DNA from: Planctomycetota bacterium
GTDB lineage: Bacteria > Planctomycetota > UBA1135
Direction of reading: 5' to 3'
Assembly: GCA_027623295.1 (NCBI GenBank)
Contig: JAQBXR010000001.1
Coordinates: forward strand, 124,001-188,000
DNA: 64,000 bases
Part shown: piece by piece, positions 15,643 to 24,064 of the stretch
Numbering within the stretch: the first letter of the stretch is position 1
Layout: each line of letters starts with the position of its first letter
The notes under the pieces: model-generated
Told to the model about the DNA's origin: nothing
The model's input: only the letters and a program-made list of their open reading frames with translations
Database searches by the model: none
Made by a program: the position numbers and the translations under genes

Positions 15643-18372
15643 ATGACCGAGACCGCCGAGAACACCCTTTCGTCGCGCTACACGCCCGCCGAATTCGAGC
15701 AACGCCTTTACGCCGAGTGGGAGCGAAGTGGCCTCATGGCTCCACCTGCCGAGGACACCGGCAACGAGACCTTCACCGTAATGATCCCACCTCCCAATGT
15801 CACGGGAGTGCTGCACATGGGACATGCGTTGAATAACACCATGCAAGACATCGTGGTGCGTCATCGCCGCATGTTGGGTTACGACGTGTTGTGGGTTCCT
15901 GGAACCGACCATGCAGGCATTGCAACGCAAGCCGTGGTGGAGCGTAAGTTGGCTGCCGAAGGACGAGACCGCAAAGAAATGGGCCGCAAAGCCTTCACCG
16001 ACGAGGTGTGGAAATGGCGCGAGCACCACGGCGACGTGATTCTGGGTCAACTGAAACGTCTCGGCGCGACCTGCGATTGGAGCCGTACCAAGTTCACCCT
16101 GGATCCTGATATGGCAAAGGCCGTGCGGGTTTCCTTCGTGCGCATGTGGGAGCAGGGCTTGGTTTACCGCGGCGCACGCCTGGTGAACTGGGACTGCAAG
16201 TTAATGACCGCGGTTTCGGACGACGAAATCGAATACGTTTCGCGCAAAGGCAAGATTTGGACTCTGCGTTATCCGGTGAAGGATTCAGAGGAGTCGCTTT
16301 GCGTGGCGACCACGCGCCCGGAAACCATGTTGGGTGACACCGGTGTTGCCGTGCACCCGGAGGACCCGCGCTTTGGACATTTGGTGGGGCAGACCATTCT
16401 GTTACCGCTGGTGAACCGTGAGATTCCCATCATTGCCGATGACTCGGTAGATCCAGACTTTGGCACCGGTGCCGTGAAAGTCACACCTGGTCACGACCCT
16501 GCCGACTATGAGCGTGGTAAGCGGCATAACTTGCCGATTATGAACGTGCTCAACAACGATGGCACCATGAATCAAGAGTGCGGCATTTATGCAGGCATGA
16601 CTCGAGAGGTGGCGCGTAAAGCCGTGATTGAGGCCCTGGATGAGCTTGGCTTGTTTGTAGAAGAAAACGATATCACCCATAACGTGACGATTTCGGATCG
16701 TTCGAAGACCGTCATTGAACCGCTCATCTCGGAACAATGGTTCGTGAAGATGTCCGAAATGGCGCAGCCTGCCATGGCGGCGGTCAAGGACGGTAGTTTG
16801 AAGTTCAAGCCTGAACGTTGGACCAAGGTTTACCTCGATTGGTTGGAGAATGTGCACGATTGGTGCATTTCTCGCCAGCTGTGGTGGGGGCATCGGATTC
16901 CGGTTTGGTACGACGCAGACAACGCGCCGGTTGCATCGGTTGATGACCTCAAGCTTGGCGACCCGCATCCGGTCACCGGTAAACCACTGGTGCGTCAAGA
17001 CGAAGATGTGCTCGATACCTGGGGCAGCTCTTGGCTGTGGCCTTTTGCTACTTTGGGTTGGCCAGACGATGACAGTGCAGATCTCGCGCGCTTCTACCCA
17101 ACGCAATTCCTTTCCACTGCACGCGACATCATTTACCTGTGGGTCGCACGCATGGTCATGGCCGGCTATGCCTTCATGGACAAGTTGCCTATGGAGAAAC
17201 GCCTGCCGTTTTCCACTTGCTACATCCACGCAACCGTTTTGGATGCAGATGGCAAACGGATGTCGAAGTCCGCTGGCAACGGAATTGACCCGGTGCAGAT
17301 GATTGAAAAGTACGGCGCCGATGCGGTGCGTTACTCGCTCATGATCTTGACCCGTGAAGGCCAAGATGTGAAGCTCGCCGAAAATCGTTTCGAGTTAGGA
17401 CAGCGTTTCTGCAACAAGATTTGGAACGTGTCGCGGTTTGTTCTGCAAAACCTTGAGGGCGCCGACCCAGCTGCCCTTGCCGCCACTCCACCTGCCGAGG
17501 ATTTGGAACTGGAGGATCGCTGGATCCGCTCGCGTGTGCAAGCTATGCGTGAAGAAGTCAGCATGCACCTTGATAGCTACGATTTTCACGATGCCGCTCA
17601 AGCGCTTTACCGCTTCACTTGGGACGACTTCTGTGACTGGTATATCGAGAGCGTCAAACGTCGCTTGTGGGCAGCGGAAGGTGCTTCCGCCGATGGCCCT
17701 GAAGCGCATTCTGCAGCTGCAGCCCGCGCGACCCTCGGGCAAACTCTCGCGCAGTTGCTGAAGCTCCTGCACCCCTTCACGCCATATCTCAGCGAAGCTC
17801 TGTGGGCAGAAGTCCCATCAAGCTTGCGCGAAGACGGTTTGTTGATGGGGGCGGCGTGGCCGAAGAGTCAGCCGCAACTTGCCGATCAGGTTGCGGAAGA
17901 GCAGTTTGAGCGTTTGCAAGATGTCGTCCGTGCGCTGCGCAATGTGCGTGGCTTGCTTGAGATTCCAGCGGCCGACCGTCCGCCGGCAACCGTGCTGTGC
18001 GAGCTCGCTGAGGTCCGCGATTCCATGTCCGAGTGCAAGGACCTCGCTTGCTTTTTAGCTCGTGTGGAGAGCATGGAGTTTGGAACCATGGATGCTAAAA
18101 AGCCTTCCAGTTCCGGCACCGATGTGTTCCGTGGTGGCTCCGTTTTCCTTCCATTCACTGAAGATACCGACCCTGCAAAACTTCGCTCCAATCTGGAGAA
18201 GAAAATGCAGAAGGTGGAGAAGGGCATTAGGGGAATCGAGGGCAAGCTTGACAATGAGCGTTTCCTCGCCAATGCCGATCCTGAAGTCGTGGCTTCGGAG
18301 CGCCTCAGAATTGAAGATTTGCGCAAAGAGTTAGAAACTCTCAGCGCAAATCTTGTGGGTCTTGCGGACTAG
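15643..18372 (+). CDS. valS: Valyl-tRNA synthetase
   Basis: This class I synthetase charges tRNA-Val. The 909 residues contain the HIGH motif as HMGH (58-61) in PPPNVTGVLHMGHALN, the editing domain with TTRPETMLGDTGVAVHP, the valine-site region DWCISRQLWWGHRIPVWY, the KMSKS motif as KRMSKS (538-543) and the anticodon-binding domain. The C-terminus ends in the coiled coil typical of ValRS (KMQKVEKGIRGIEGKL). I start at ATG 15643; the frame opens at 15595, but the extra 16 residues overlap the leader and are not conserved-looking. It ends three bases from a convergent gene. Confidence 0.97.
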   Translation: MTETAENTLSSRYTPAEFEQRLYAEWERSGLMAPPAEDTGNETFTVMIPPPNVTGVLHMGHALNNTMQDIVVRHRRMLGYDVLWVPGTDHAGIATQAVVERKLAAEGRDRKEMGRKAFTDEVWKWREHHGDVILGQLKRLGATCDWSRTKFTLDPDMAKAVRVSFVRMWEQGLVYRGARLVNWDCKLMTAVSDDEIEYVSRKGKIWTLRYPVKDSEESLCVATTRPETMLGDTGVAVHPEDPRFGHLVGQTILLPLVNREIPIIADDSVDPDFGTGAVKVTPGHDPADYERGKRHNLPIMNVLNNDGTMNQECGIYAGMTREVARKAVIEALDELGLFVEENDITHNVTISDRSKTVIEPLISEQWFVKMSEMAQPAMAAVKDGSLKFKPERWTKVYLDWLENVHDWCISRQLWWGHRIPVWYDADNAPVASVDDLKLGDPHPVTGKPLVRQDEDVLDTWGSSWLWPFATLGWPDDDSADLARFYPTQFLSTARDIIYLWVARMVMAGYAFMDKLPMEKRLPFSTCYIHATVLDADGKRMSKSAGNGIDPVQMIEKYGADAVRYSLMILTREGQDVKLAENRFELGQRFCNKIWNVSRFVLQNLEGADPAALAATPPAEDLELEDRWIRSRVQAMREEVSMHLDSYDFHDAAQALYRFTWDDFCDWYIESVKRRLWAAEGASADGPEAHSAAAARATLGQTLAQLLKLLHPFTPYLSEALWAEVPSSLREDGLLMGAAWPKSQPQLADQVAEEQFERLQDVVRALRNVRGLLEIPAADRPPATVLCELAEVRDSMSECKDLACFLARVESMEFGTMDAKKPSSSGTDVFRGGSVFLPFTEDTDPAKLRSNLEKKMQKVEKGIRGIEGKLDNERFLANADPEVVASERLRIEDLRKELETLSANLVGLAD

Positions 18373-18375
18373 GGT

Positions 18376-20130
18376 TTATTCCCAGTTAGCTAGCTGAGCC
18401 ATGCTTTTGCCCTCTGCGTCCACTGGACTGAGGGCAAAGGTAAAGCCGTATGCTTTGCCACGGTTTGCGGCAACGCGGAAATCCACTTGAAGCTTCTTGG
18501 TCTTTGGGTCATAGGAGAGCCCGTGGCCAACCTGCTTATCTTGCTTCAAGACGGGAGCGCCAATCAAGGGGATTGCTGCGACGGCAACGCCATTGTCATC
18601 GGTAAGAAGGATGTAACGACGGTCGGGGACGATTTCAAAATGGGTCATGTCAACCGATGGGCGAAGTGGATCCTTAATCTCAATCGGTTCGCCATCTGCG
18701 CCTGGCTTGTCCTGGCCTTTCAGCCATGCACCCATGCGCTCTAGGGTGTTCTTCTTGAGACCGGGCATGTACACCATGGTGTACATGCCTGGGGGAACAT
18801 CGTATTCCGCAAGCGGCACGTCGGTGCAGAGCGCGCCGATGGGGATAAAGCGGCCGTCTTTGTTGGCGGTTTTGTCCACTTGGGCAAAGCTTTGCCAATT
18901 ATGGACCTCAAAGGGATTCTTAAGCGGAGTCAAGGTGAGCGCGCGGTGCGGACCAAACACGGCGTAGGTGGCAGGAACCTTCGGCTCGATGTCGAGGCCT
19001 TTTAAGGCCTCGTGTTGGCTGCGCTTAGCGGCAATTTTGGCCAAATCAAAGTTTTGGAACTGTTCCATGCCAAGGGTGCGGCTGTAATCCAAACCAGAGG
19101 CTGGCGGTACACCAAGCACACCACTGCGCATTTCCCTAGTCTTCAGATAAGCCGAGTCCATGAGCGGCATTTTGCTCGCAGCCACACGGAAGCCCACTAG
19201 CTTTACAGCAGCAGTTTTCTCATAGGCATAACGAGAATCGATGCGCATGTACTTGTCCTCTAGCTCGAAGCAACCGCCTTTCAAAATAATGCGGCTCTGA
19301 TCCCAAACTGGGTCGGGATAGATTTTTTCCATTTTGCCAGAAGCATTTGACACTTCCATGTTGAAGGATTCGTAGCCGTCCAACTTTCTGGCTTGCGAGT
19401 CGGTGAATTCGTGCACTTGACCCACCATGTCGTAAACCCCAAAAGATGATGGATTGTCAAAGGTACCCACTGGTAGACGCTTGAACGCAAGGGTGCCCGG
19501 CTTGGTACTAATGCTGCTGGACTTCTCTCGGCTGAACTCATGACCGTATGGGTAATCCCAATCGGTATCGCCACGAGCGGCACGGACCCACTCCTGTTCA
19601 GTAGGGAGGCGCATGCCAATCCACTCGCAATAAGCTTGCGCGTCGAGGAAGCTAATGAAGACGACTGGCTCAAGTGCAATACCGCCAGGCATCGACCACT
19701 CTTGTCCTTCGTCTTGCCAATGTTCCTTCCACCATTCAGCCTGAGCAGTTTCGTCAAAAATAAAGGCTGGGTTCGTCGGCTTACCATCGACCCATCCTTT
19801 TCCTTCATGGATCAGTTCATTCCGCTTCTCGGTGCTAATCGTCGCCCAGGTTGGAGGCGGAATCGCGCCCGTTGCATTGACAAACTCGAGGTACATCTCG
19901 TTGGTCACTGGAGTCGGACTAATAAAGAATCCTGGTACTGCGACCGAAGTGCGTGGAAGCTCACCGGCGAAGATGGAGGCTTTTACTGGATCCTTGCGAA
20001 TGCGGTCCATCGTCGGCTCCTCGGCAGCGCCAAGGGTGACATTGCCACTTGGGATCTCCACCAGGCCGGGACGCTGGGTCGGGCCTTGGAGAAGGGTAAA
20101 AGTCAGACTGAGTAGTAGAGTAGAAATCAT
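18376..20130 (-). CDS. Exported FGE/sulfatase-modifying-factor-fold protein without the catalytic cysteines
   Basis: The 584-residue protein has a signal peptide (MISTLLLSLTFTLLQG) and then a formylglycine-generating-enzyme fold: VEIPSGNVTLG, the TPVTNEMYLEF strand, WIGMRLPTEQEWVRAARG, YDMVGQVHEFT, ILKGGCFE and KLVGFRVA. In active FGE two cysteines follow the GG at fixed spacing; here those positions are Leu290 and Met295, so oxidation of sulfatase cysteine is unlikely. About 240 further residues form a second, unrecognised beta-rich part. I use ATG 20130 because it begins the signal peptide; the frame extends to 20193. It may be a binding or structural protein of the cell surface. Confidence 0.8.
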   Translation of the reverse strand: MISTLLLSLTFTLLQGPTQRPGLVEIPSGNVTLGAAEEPTMDRIRKDPVKASIFAGELPRTSVAVPGFFISPTPVTNEMYLEFVNATGAIPPPTWATISTEKRNELIHEGKGWVDGKPTNPAFIFDETAQAEWWKEHWQDEGQEWSMPGGIALEPVVFISFLDAQAYCEWIGMRLPTEQEWVRAARGDTDWDYPYGHEFSREKSSSISTKPGTLAFKRLPVGTFDNPSSFGVYDMVGQVHEFTDSQARKLDGYESFNMEVSNASGKMEKIYPDPVWDQSRIILKGGCFELEDKYMRIDSRYAYEKTAAVKLVGFRVAASKMPLMDSAYLKTREMRSGVLGVPPASGLDYSRTLGMEQFQNFDLAKIAAKRSQHEALKGLDIEPKVPATYAVFGPHRALTLTPLKNPFEVHNWQSFAQVDKTANKDGRFIPIGALCTDVPLAEYDVPPGMYTMVYMPGLKKNTLERMGAWLKGQDKPGADGEPIEIKDPLRPSVDMTHFEIVPDRRYILLTDDNGVAVAAIPLIGAPVLKQDKQVGHGLSYDPKTKKLQVDFRVAANRGKAYGFTFALSPVDAEGKSMAQLANWE

Positions 20131-20193
20131 CCTGGAAGCGGTTTGTTCCCCGAGGGGGTCGGGCAATTTACTCCAGCATGGCGAATGCGCCAA

Positions 20194-21231
20194 ATGGAGT
20201 CTCCCTTAAGGGCAAGCTCTTCTAGACTGTTGCGTCCCCGAGGTTTCGTCTCTGACGTGATTGAAAAAAAAGTAAAAGCGAAAATAACCCCAGAATTGCA
20301 CGGTCAACGCCTTGATAAGGCCGTAGTCGAGCTTCTTGGAAAGGGTTACTCCCGTTCTCGCCTATCGGGTTGGATCCGCGCCGGAAAGGTCGACCTCGAT
20401 GGTGAAGTGATCGAAAAACCAGGCTTTCTGGTGATAGAAGGGCAAAAAATAACCCTTCAAGTTCCTGCGGTAAAGGTGCCCGAGGTCGGCTCGGAACTGG
20501 AGCCCACGATTCTTTTCGAAGATGAATACCTTGCGGTTCTGGATAAACCTGCTGGCTTGCCCATGCATGGAAATTCCAAAGGTGACACCCAAATGAGCGT
20601 GGCGAACTGGCTGGCGCACAAATATGGGCCGAATTTACCGATTGGGCAAGGCGCGGAGCGGCCCGGCATCGTGCATCGCCTCGACCGTGGGACTTCGGGT
20701 GCCTGCGTCGTGGCCTTTCAGGTCGATGTTTTCGAAGACCTTCAAGCGCAGTTTGCGGAACGTTCGGTGGAAAAGGAATATCACGCGATCTGTTTCGGTA
20801 AGCCTCGTTTCCGGTCCGATTGGATCGAGCGACGCCTGCGCGCCGATCCGCGTGCGCCAAATCGTGTGGTGGCCACCAATTCCACCGACAGCAGCACTCG
20901 CGATGCCCTGACCTACTGGGAAGTCATTGAGGACTTCAATGGCTTTGCCCTTCTGTTGGTGAAGCCCAGAACCGGTCGCAAGCACCAAGTGCGCGTGCAC
21001 CTGACCGATGCTGGCTTACCCTTGGTAGGCGATCCTTTTTACCATGCCAAAAACTTTGGCGTGGGTATGTTGCCCGAGGGATGCCCCGATCCAGAACGCA
21101 CTTTACTGCATGCTGCTAAGTTATCTTTTGCACATCCAAAGCTAGGCAAAATGGAGTTTGAGGCTCCTTACCCGCTCGTATTCCAACAAGTGCTGGATTT
21201 ACTCCGCCGGGATTTGCCGGCCGTTCCTTAG
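20194..21231 (+). CDS. RluA/RluD-family pseudouridine synthase
   Basis: These enzymes convert specific uridines in rRNA or tRNA to pseudouridine. After the N-terminus comes an S4 RNA-binding domain (QRLDKAVVELLGKGYSRSRL ... VDLDGEV), then the catalytic domain with LAVLDKPAGLPMH, the active-site Asp164 in HRLDRGTSG, and KPRTGRKHQVRVHL with GDPFY. The start is uncertain: in-frame ATG codons occur at 20143, 20185 and 20194, and a GTG at 20260 could also serve. I choose 20194 as a middle case. The gene is divergent from the FGE-like gene and which RNA it modifies is not evident. Confidence 0.88.
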   Translation: MESPLRASSSRLLRPRGFVSDVIEKKVKAKITPELHGQRLDKAVVELLGKGYSRSRLSGWIRAGKVDLDGEVIEKPGFLVIEGQKITLQVPAVKVPEVGSELEPTILFEDEYLAVLDKPAGLPMHGNSKGDTQMSVANWLAHKYGPNLPIGQGAERPGIVHRLDRGTSGACVVAFQVDVFEDLQAQFAERSVEKEYHAICFGKPRFRSDWIERRLRADPRAPNRVVATNSTDSSTRDALTYWEVIEDFNGFALLLVKPRTGRKHQVRVHLTDAGLPLVGDPFYHAKNFGVGMLPEGCPDPERTLLHAAKLSFAHPKLGKMEFEAPYPLVFQQVLDLLRRDLPAVP

Positions 21232-21313
21232 ACGAAACTTTTGTCCCCACGTCGCCTCCCTCAGGTGTTTCTGGTCGCGTTCCATGGCAACAAGAGAAGG
21301 GAAGCGCAATCGC

Positions 21314-21748
21314 TTAGAGACCTTCGAAATCAGTAATTGCAGCGCGGAAATTTTCTGGCATGGGGGCGCTAGATTGCGCCTTGCTGTCCCAAATTACCAT
21401 GTCTGCAACGGCTTCTGCCCAAGTCGTGTTGTTAGCAGCGTCGCGTACTCGGTACGCTTGGCGGAAGGAACGAGTGCCAAGGCGCAGCGTAACGATGTCT
21501 ACCAGCACGTCGGCAGGGCCACGACCAGGAGCCAGGTAGCGAATGTTGGTCTGGCCAAGCACAAAGGTGAAGTGGCCGTGGCTGCCGATCTGGCCGAGGT
21601 GGTGGAAGTATTGGTAGCGGGATTCCTCGAGTAAGGTCAGGTAGACCGCGTTATTGAGGACCCCCTGATTGTCTTCGTCGGACCAGCGGGTGCGGCATTT
21701 CGCTTGGAAGCGGATTTGCTCTGAGGAGGGGACTTCGGGGACTTGCAT
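21314..21748 (-). CDS. Hotdog-fold acyl-CoA thioesterase (4HBT family)
   Basis: Members of this family hydrolyse acyl-CoA or acyl-carrier thioesters. The 144-residue protein has the typical N-terminal RTRWSDEDNQGVLNNAVYL, with the active-site Asp and the conserved Asn pair, followed by LLEESRYQYF and hydrophobic strands ending LADMVIWDS-like (seen as VADMVIW). The ATG at 21748 begins just before conserved sequence; the frame stays open to an ATG at 21811, which cannot be excluded. Neither start has a clear ribosome site. It is divergent from hipB and alone in its unit. Substrate unknown. Confidence 0.8.
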   Translation of the reverse strand: MQVPEVPSSEQIRFQAKCRTRWSDEDNQGVLNNAVYLTLLEESRYQYFHHLGQIGSHGHFTFVLGQTNIRYLAPGRGPADVLVDIVTLRLGTRSFRQAYRVRDAANNTTWAEAVADMVIWDSKAQSSAPMPENFRAAITDFEGL

Positions 21749-21816
21749 GCGTTTTGGAGGATAGGGGAGTGCGCCTGCGGTGTTCGCTTTGAGGCAGATA
21801 GAACTTGGCATTCATC

Positions 21817-21862
21817 AATTCGTCATACTTGGCGAATTAAGAATTACTTAAGCAACAATTCG
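21817..21862. promoter_or_regulatory. Candidate HipB operator: repeated CGAATT/AATTCG motifs
   Basis: Three copies of one six-base motif lie in alternating orientation: AATTCG at 21817-21822, CGAATT at 21833-21838 and AATTCG at 21857-21862. The first pair forms an inverted repeat with a 10-base spacer. A further palindrome, TTAAG-N5-CTTAA, sits at 21837-21851 inside the second pair. HipB-type antitoxins repress their own operon by binding spaced inverted repeats upstream. The position, about 60-100 bases before hipB, fits an autoregulatory operator, but binding is inferred. Confidence 0.45.
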
Positions 21863-21920
21863 ACAGAGTAGACGATTTATGCTAAGGTAAATCCTGAAGC
21901 GCTCCGATGAAGTGCAAAGC

Positions 21921-22274
21921 ATGCAGCTCCACCCTAACCAGTCCGATGCCATCATCCTTGCCGAAATGGGCAAGCGATTGGCGCAAAAGCGTCTTGCCAA
22001 GCCGTGGTCTCAGGCGGAATTGGCGGCGGCGGCTGGGGTTTCGAAGCGCACGATTGAGCGTGTGGAGGCCGGGGCGTCGATTCAGTTGGCGAACTGGCTG
22101 TGCGTGTTGCGTGCCCTTGAGTTGATTGAAGATTTAGAAGCTTGGTTGCCGGAAAGTGGACCCAGCCCGATGGACCGTTTACGCCAAAAACGGAGCAAAT
22201 CCCCCCAACGTAAACGTGTTTCGGCCTTGCGCAATGCAGCCGAAAAGCCGTGGGATTGGGAGGACAAGGCTTGA
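21921..22274 (+). CDS. hipB: HipB-like antitoxin, XRE-family DNA-binding protein
   Basis: HipB-type antitoxins bind and neutralise HipA kinase and repress the operon. This 117-residue protein has an N-terminal helix-turn-helix of the XRE class (WSQAELAAAAGVSKRTIERVEAG, residues about 30-52) and a basic C-terminal tail (QKRSKSPQRKRVS) ending in WDWED. The tail is longer than in the 88-residue E. coli HipB. I choose ATG 21921; a GTG at 21912 is in frame and could add three residues. Its TGA stop overlaps the TTG start of hipA, so the two are translationally coupled, as usual for this module. Confidence 0.88.
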   Translation: MQLHPNQSDAIILAEMGKRLAQKRLAKPWSQAELAAAAGVSKRTIERVEAGASIQLANWLCVLRALELIEDLEAWLPESGPSPMDRLRQKRSKSPQRKRVSALRNAAEKPWDWEDKA

Positions 22275-23575
22275 GCTCACTCGCCGAAGTGAAACTGTGG
22301 GAGCGCACCATTGGCGCGGTCTTTTTGGAAGATGGCGACTCGGTGGCGACTTTCGATTACGACTCTGAGTTTCGTCACAGTGGTATCGAAGTCTCTCCTT
22401 TACACATGCCCTTAAGTGCCAAGCAGTTTCGCTTTCCGGCGTTACTGCACGAAACTTTTCATGGTTTGCCAGGCTTGCTGGCGGATGCTTTGCCAGATCG
22501 TTTTGGCAATGCTTTGATTGATGCATGGCTTGCGCGACAAGGGCGAGAAGCAGCAAGTTTTAATGCCGTAGAGCGTCTTTGCTACACCGGCACGCGCGGC
22601 ATGGGCGCTCTCGAGTTCTTCCCCACACAAGGCCCACGGGAACGCAAGTCACATCCGATTGAAATCGAGCACTTGGTCGCATTAGCGTCTGACATTCTGC
22701 AGCAGCGTGGACACGTGCACGCGGAATTGGCGAATAACGACGATCCTACACCTTTGCGCGATATCTTGCAGGTAGGTACATCTGCCGGTGGGGCAAGAGC
22801 AAAGGCCGTCATCGCGTGGAATCCTGACACCCAAGAAGTACGTTCTGGTCAGGTGAGAACGGATCCAGGATTTGAGCATTGGTTGCTAAAGTTTGATGGC
22901 GTCAGCGGCAACCGCGACAAAGAGATGGAAGACCCCACGGGGTATGGCCTAATTGAATATGCCTATTCGCTTATGGCGAAAGACGCTGGCTTGGAAATGG
23001 AGCCTTGTCGATTGCTGCAAGAAAATGGGCGCAGCCACTTCATGACGCAAAGATTTGATCGCACCGAAGATGGCTCAAAACTGCACATGCAATCCCTCGG
23101 CTCCCTCGCGCACTTTGACTTCAATCAAGCAGGTGCCCATGGATACGAACAATGTATGCAGATTATGCGGCAGCTTGAAATGCCATCTTCATCCATCGAA
23201 CAACAGTTTCGGCGCATGGTGTTTAACATTCTTGCGCGCAACCAAGATGACCACGTAAAAAACATTGCGTTTTTGATGAACAAGCAGGGCGCATGGTCGC
23301 TCTCACCTGCTTTTGACGTAACTTACAGCTACCAACCTTCCGGCGCTTGGACCTGCGCTCATCAAATGACCCTCCAAGGCAAACGCGATGATTTCTCCAT
23401 GGAAGATTTTCGTGCCTGCGGCAGAACCGTGGGGCTTGTCCGTGGCCGCGCCGAACGCATGGTGCGGGAAGTCCAAGAGGTTGTGGCGAGCTGGCCGCTT
23501 TATGCGGAGAGGGTTGGGCTCAAGCAAGACATCTGCGAAAGAATCGACGAGAATTTGCGTCGTCAACTGGCCTAA
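22271..23575 (+). CDS. hipA: HipA-like serine/threonine kinase toxin
   Basis: HipA kinases phosphorylate targets such as glutamyl-tRNA synthetase and arrest growth. The 434 residues match full-length HipA (~440). Visible features are an N-terminal beta domain with LPGLLADALPDRFGN, the glycine-rich TSAGGARAKAV loop, LLKFDG, the catalytic NQDDHVKN (Asp326 aligning with the E. coli catalytic Asp) and the metal-binding AFDVTY. All key residues are present, so the toxin should be active. The start is TTG 22271, overlapping the hipB stop by TTGA, with GGGAGG at 22258-22263 as ribosome site. The frame itself opens earlier at 22250, inside hipB. Confidence 0.9.
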   Translation: MSSLAEVKLWERTIGAVFLEDGDSVATFDYDSEFRHSGIEVSPLHMPLSAKQFRFPALLHETFHGLPGLLADALPDRFGNALIDAWLARQGREAASFNAVERLCYTGTRGMGALEFFPTQGPRERKSHPIEIEHLVALASDILQQRGHVHAELANNDDPTPLRDILQVGTSAGGARAKAVIAWNPDTQEVRSGQVRTDPGFEHWLLKFDGVSGNRDKEMEDPTGYGLIEYAYSLMAKDAGLEMEPCRLLQENGRSHFMTQRFDRTEDGSKLHMQSLGSLAHFDFNQAGAHGYEQCMQIMRQLEMPSSSIEQQFRRMVFNILARNQDDHVKNIAFLMNKQGAWSLSPAFDVTYSYQPSGAWTCAHQMTLQGKRDDFSMEDFRACGRTVGLVRGRAERMVREVQEVVASWPLYAERVGLKQDICERIDENLRRQLA

Positions 23576-23630
23576 GGCCCCCAATCGGCTCCTCGGCAAT
23601 CCTATACTTTGCCTGCAACCCGGACACCCC

Positions 23631-24050
23631 ATGCCTAACGTTCTCGGAGTCGACCACATTGCCATAGCCGTCACGGATCTCGACGTTGCCACACAACTCT
23701 GGAAAGAGATGGGGCTGCGCGTGGGGAGCCGCGAGGTGGTGGATGATCAGGGCGTGGAAGTACAGATGATGTACGCCGGCGCCACCCGCATTGAGTTGGT
23801 TTTCCCTATTCGGGAAGACTCGCCGATTCAGGTTTTTCTGGAAAAGCGTGGTGCAGGTCTGCATCACCTCGCGTTGGCGGTCGATGACTGCGCAGCTGCG
23901 ACCAAAGAACTGGTCGAAGCGGAAGTGCGCATGATCAACACCGAACCGAAAATCGGTGCACACCAAACTCGGATTGCATTTGTGCATCCGAAATCCACGC
24001 GTGGTGTTTTGACCGAGCTGGTGGAAGGTGGTGAAGGGTTTCAGGCTTAA
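23631..24050 (+). CDS. mce: Methylmalonyl-CoA epimerase
   Basis: This enzyme interconverts (S)- and (R)-methylmalonyl-CoA. The 139-residue protein is one VOC/glyoxalase-fold unit of paired modules: [12 protein letters not shown] at the start, a first acidic ligand region [27 protein letters not shown] in the second half and a C-terminal GVLTELVE. These supply the His/Glu metal ligands expected of the family. I start at ATG 23631, where the conserved GVDHIAIAV begins nearby, although the frame is open far upstream inside hipA. The carboxylase beta subunit follows 14 bases later, which supports this function over other VOC proteins. Confidence 0.93.
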   Translation: MPNVLGVDHIAIAVTDLDVATQLWKEMGLRVGSREVVDDQGVEVQMMYAGATRIELVFPIREDSPIQVFLEKRGAGLHHLALAVDDCAAATKELVEAEVRMINTEPKIGAHQTRIAFVHPKSTRGVLTELVEGGEGFQA

Positions 24051-24064
24051 AGCCTGTCGAAAAG

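Noticed and set aside
16402..17364. Open frame of 320 residues antisense to valS
   Set aside because: It is entirely within valS, whose motifs are intact; the antisense protein has biased composition typical of shadow frames.
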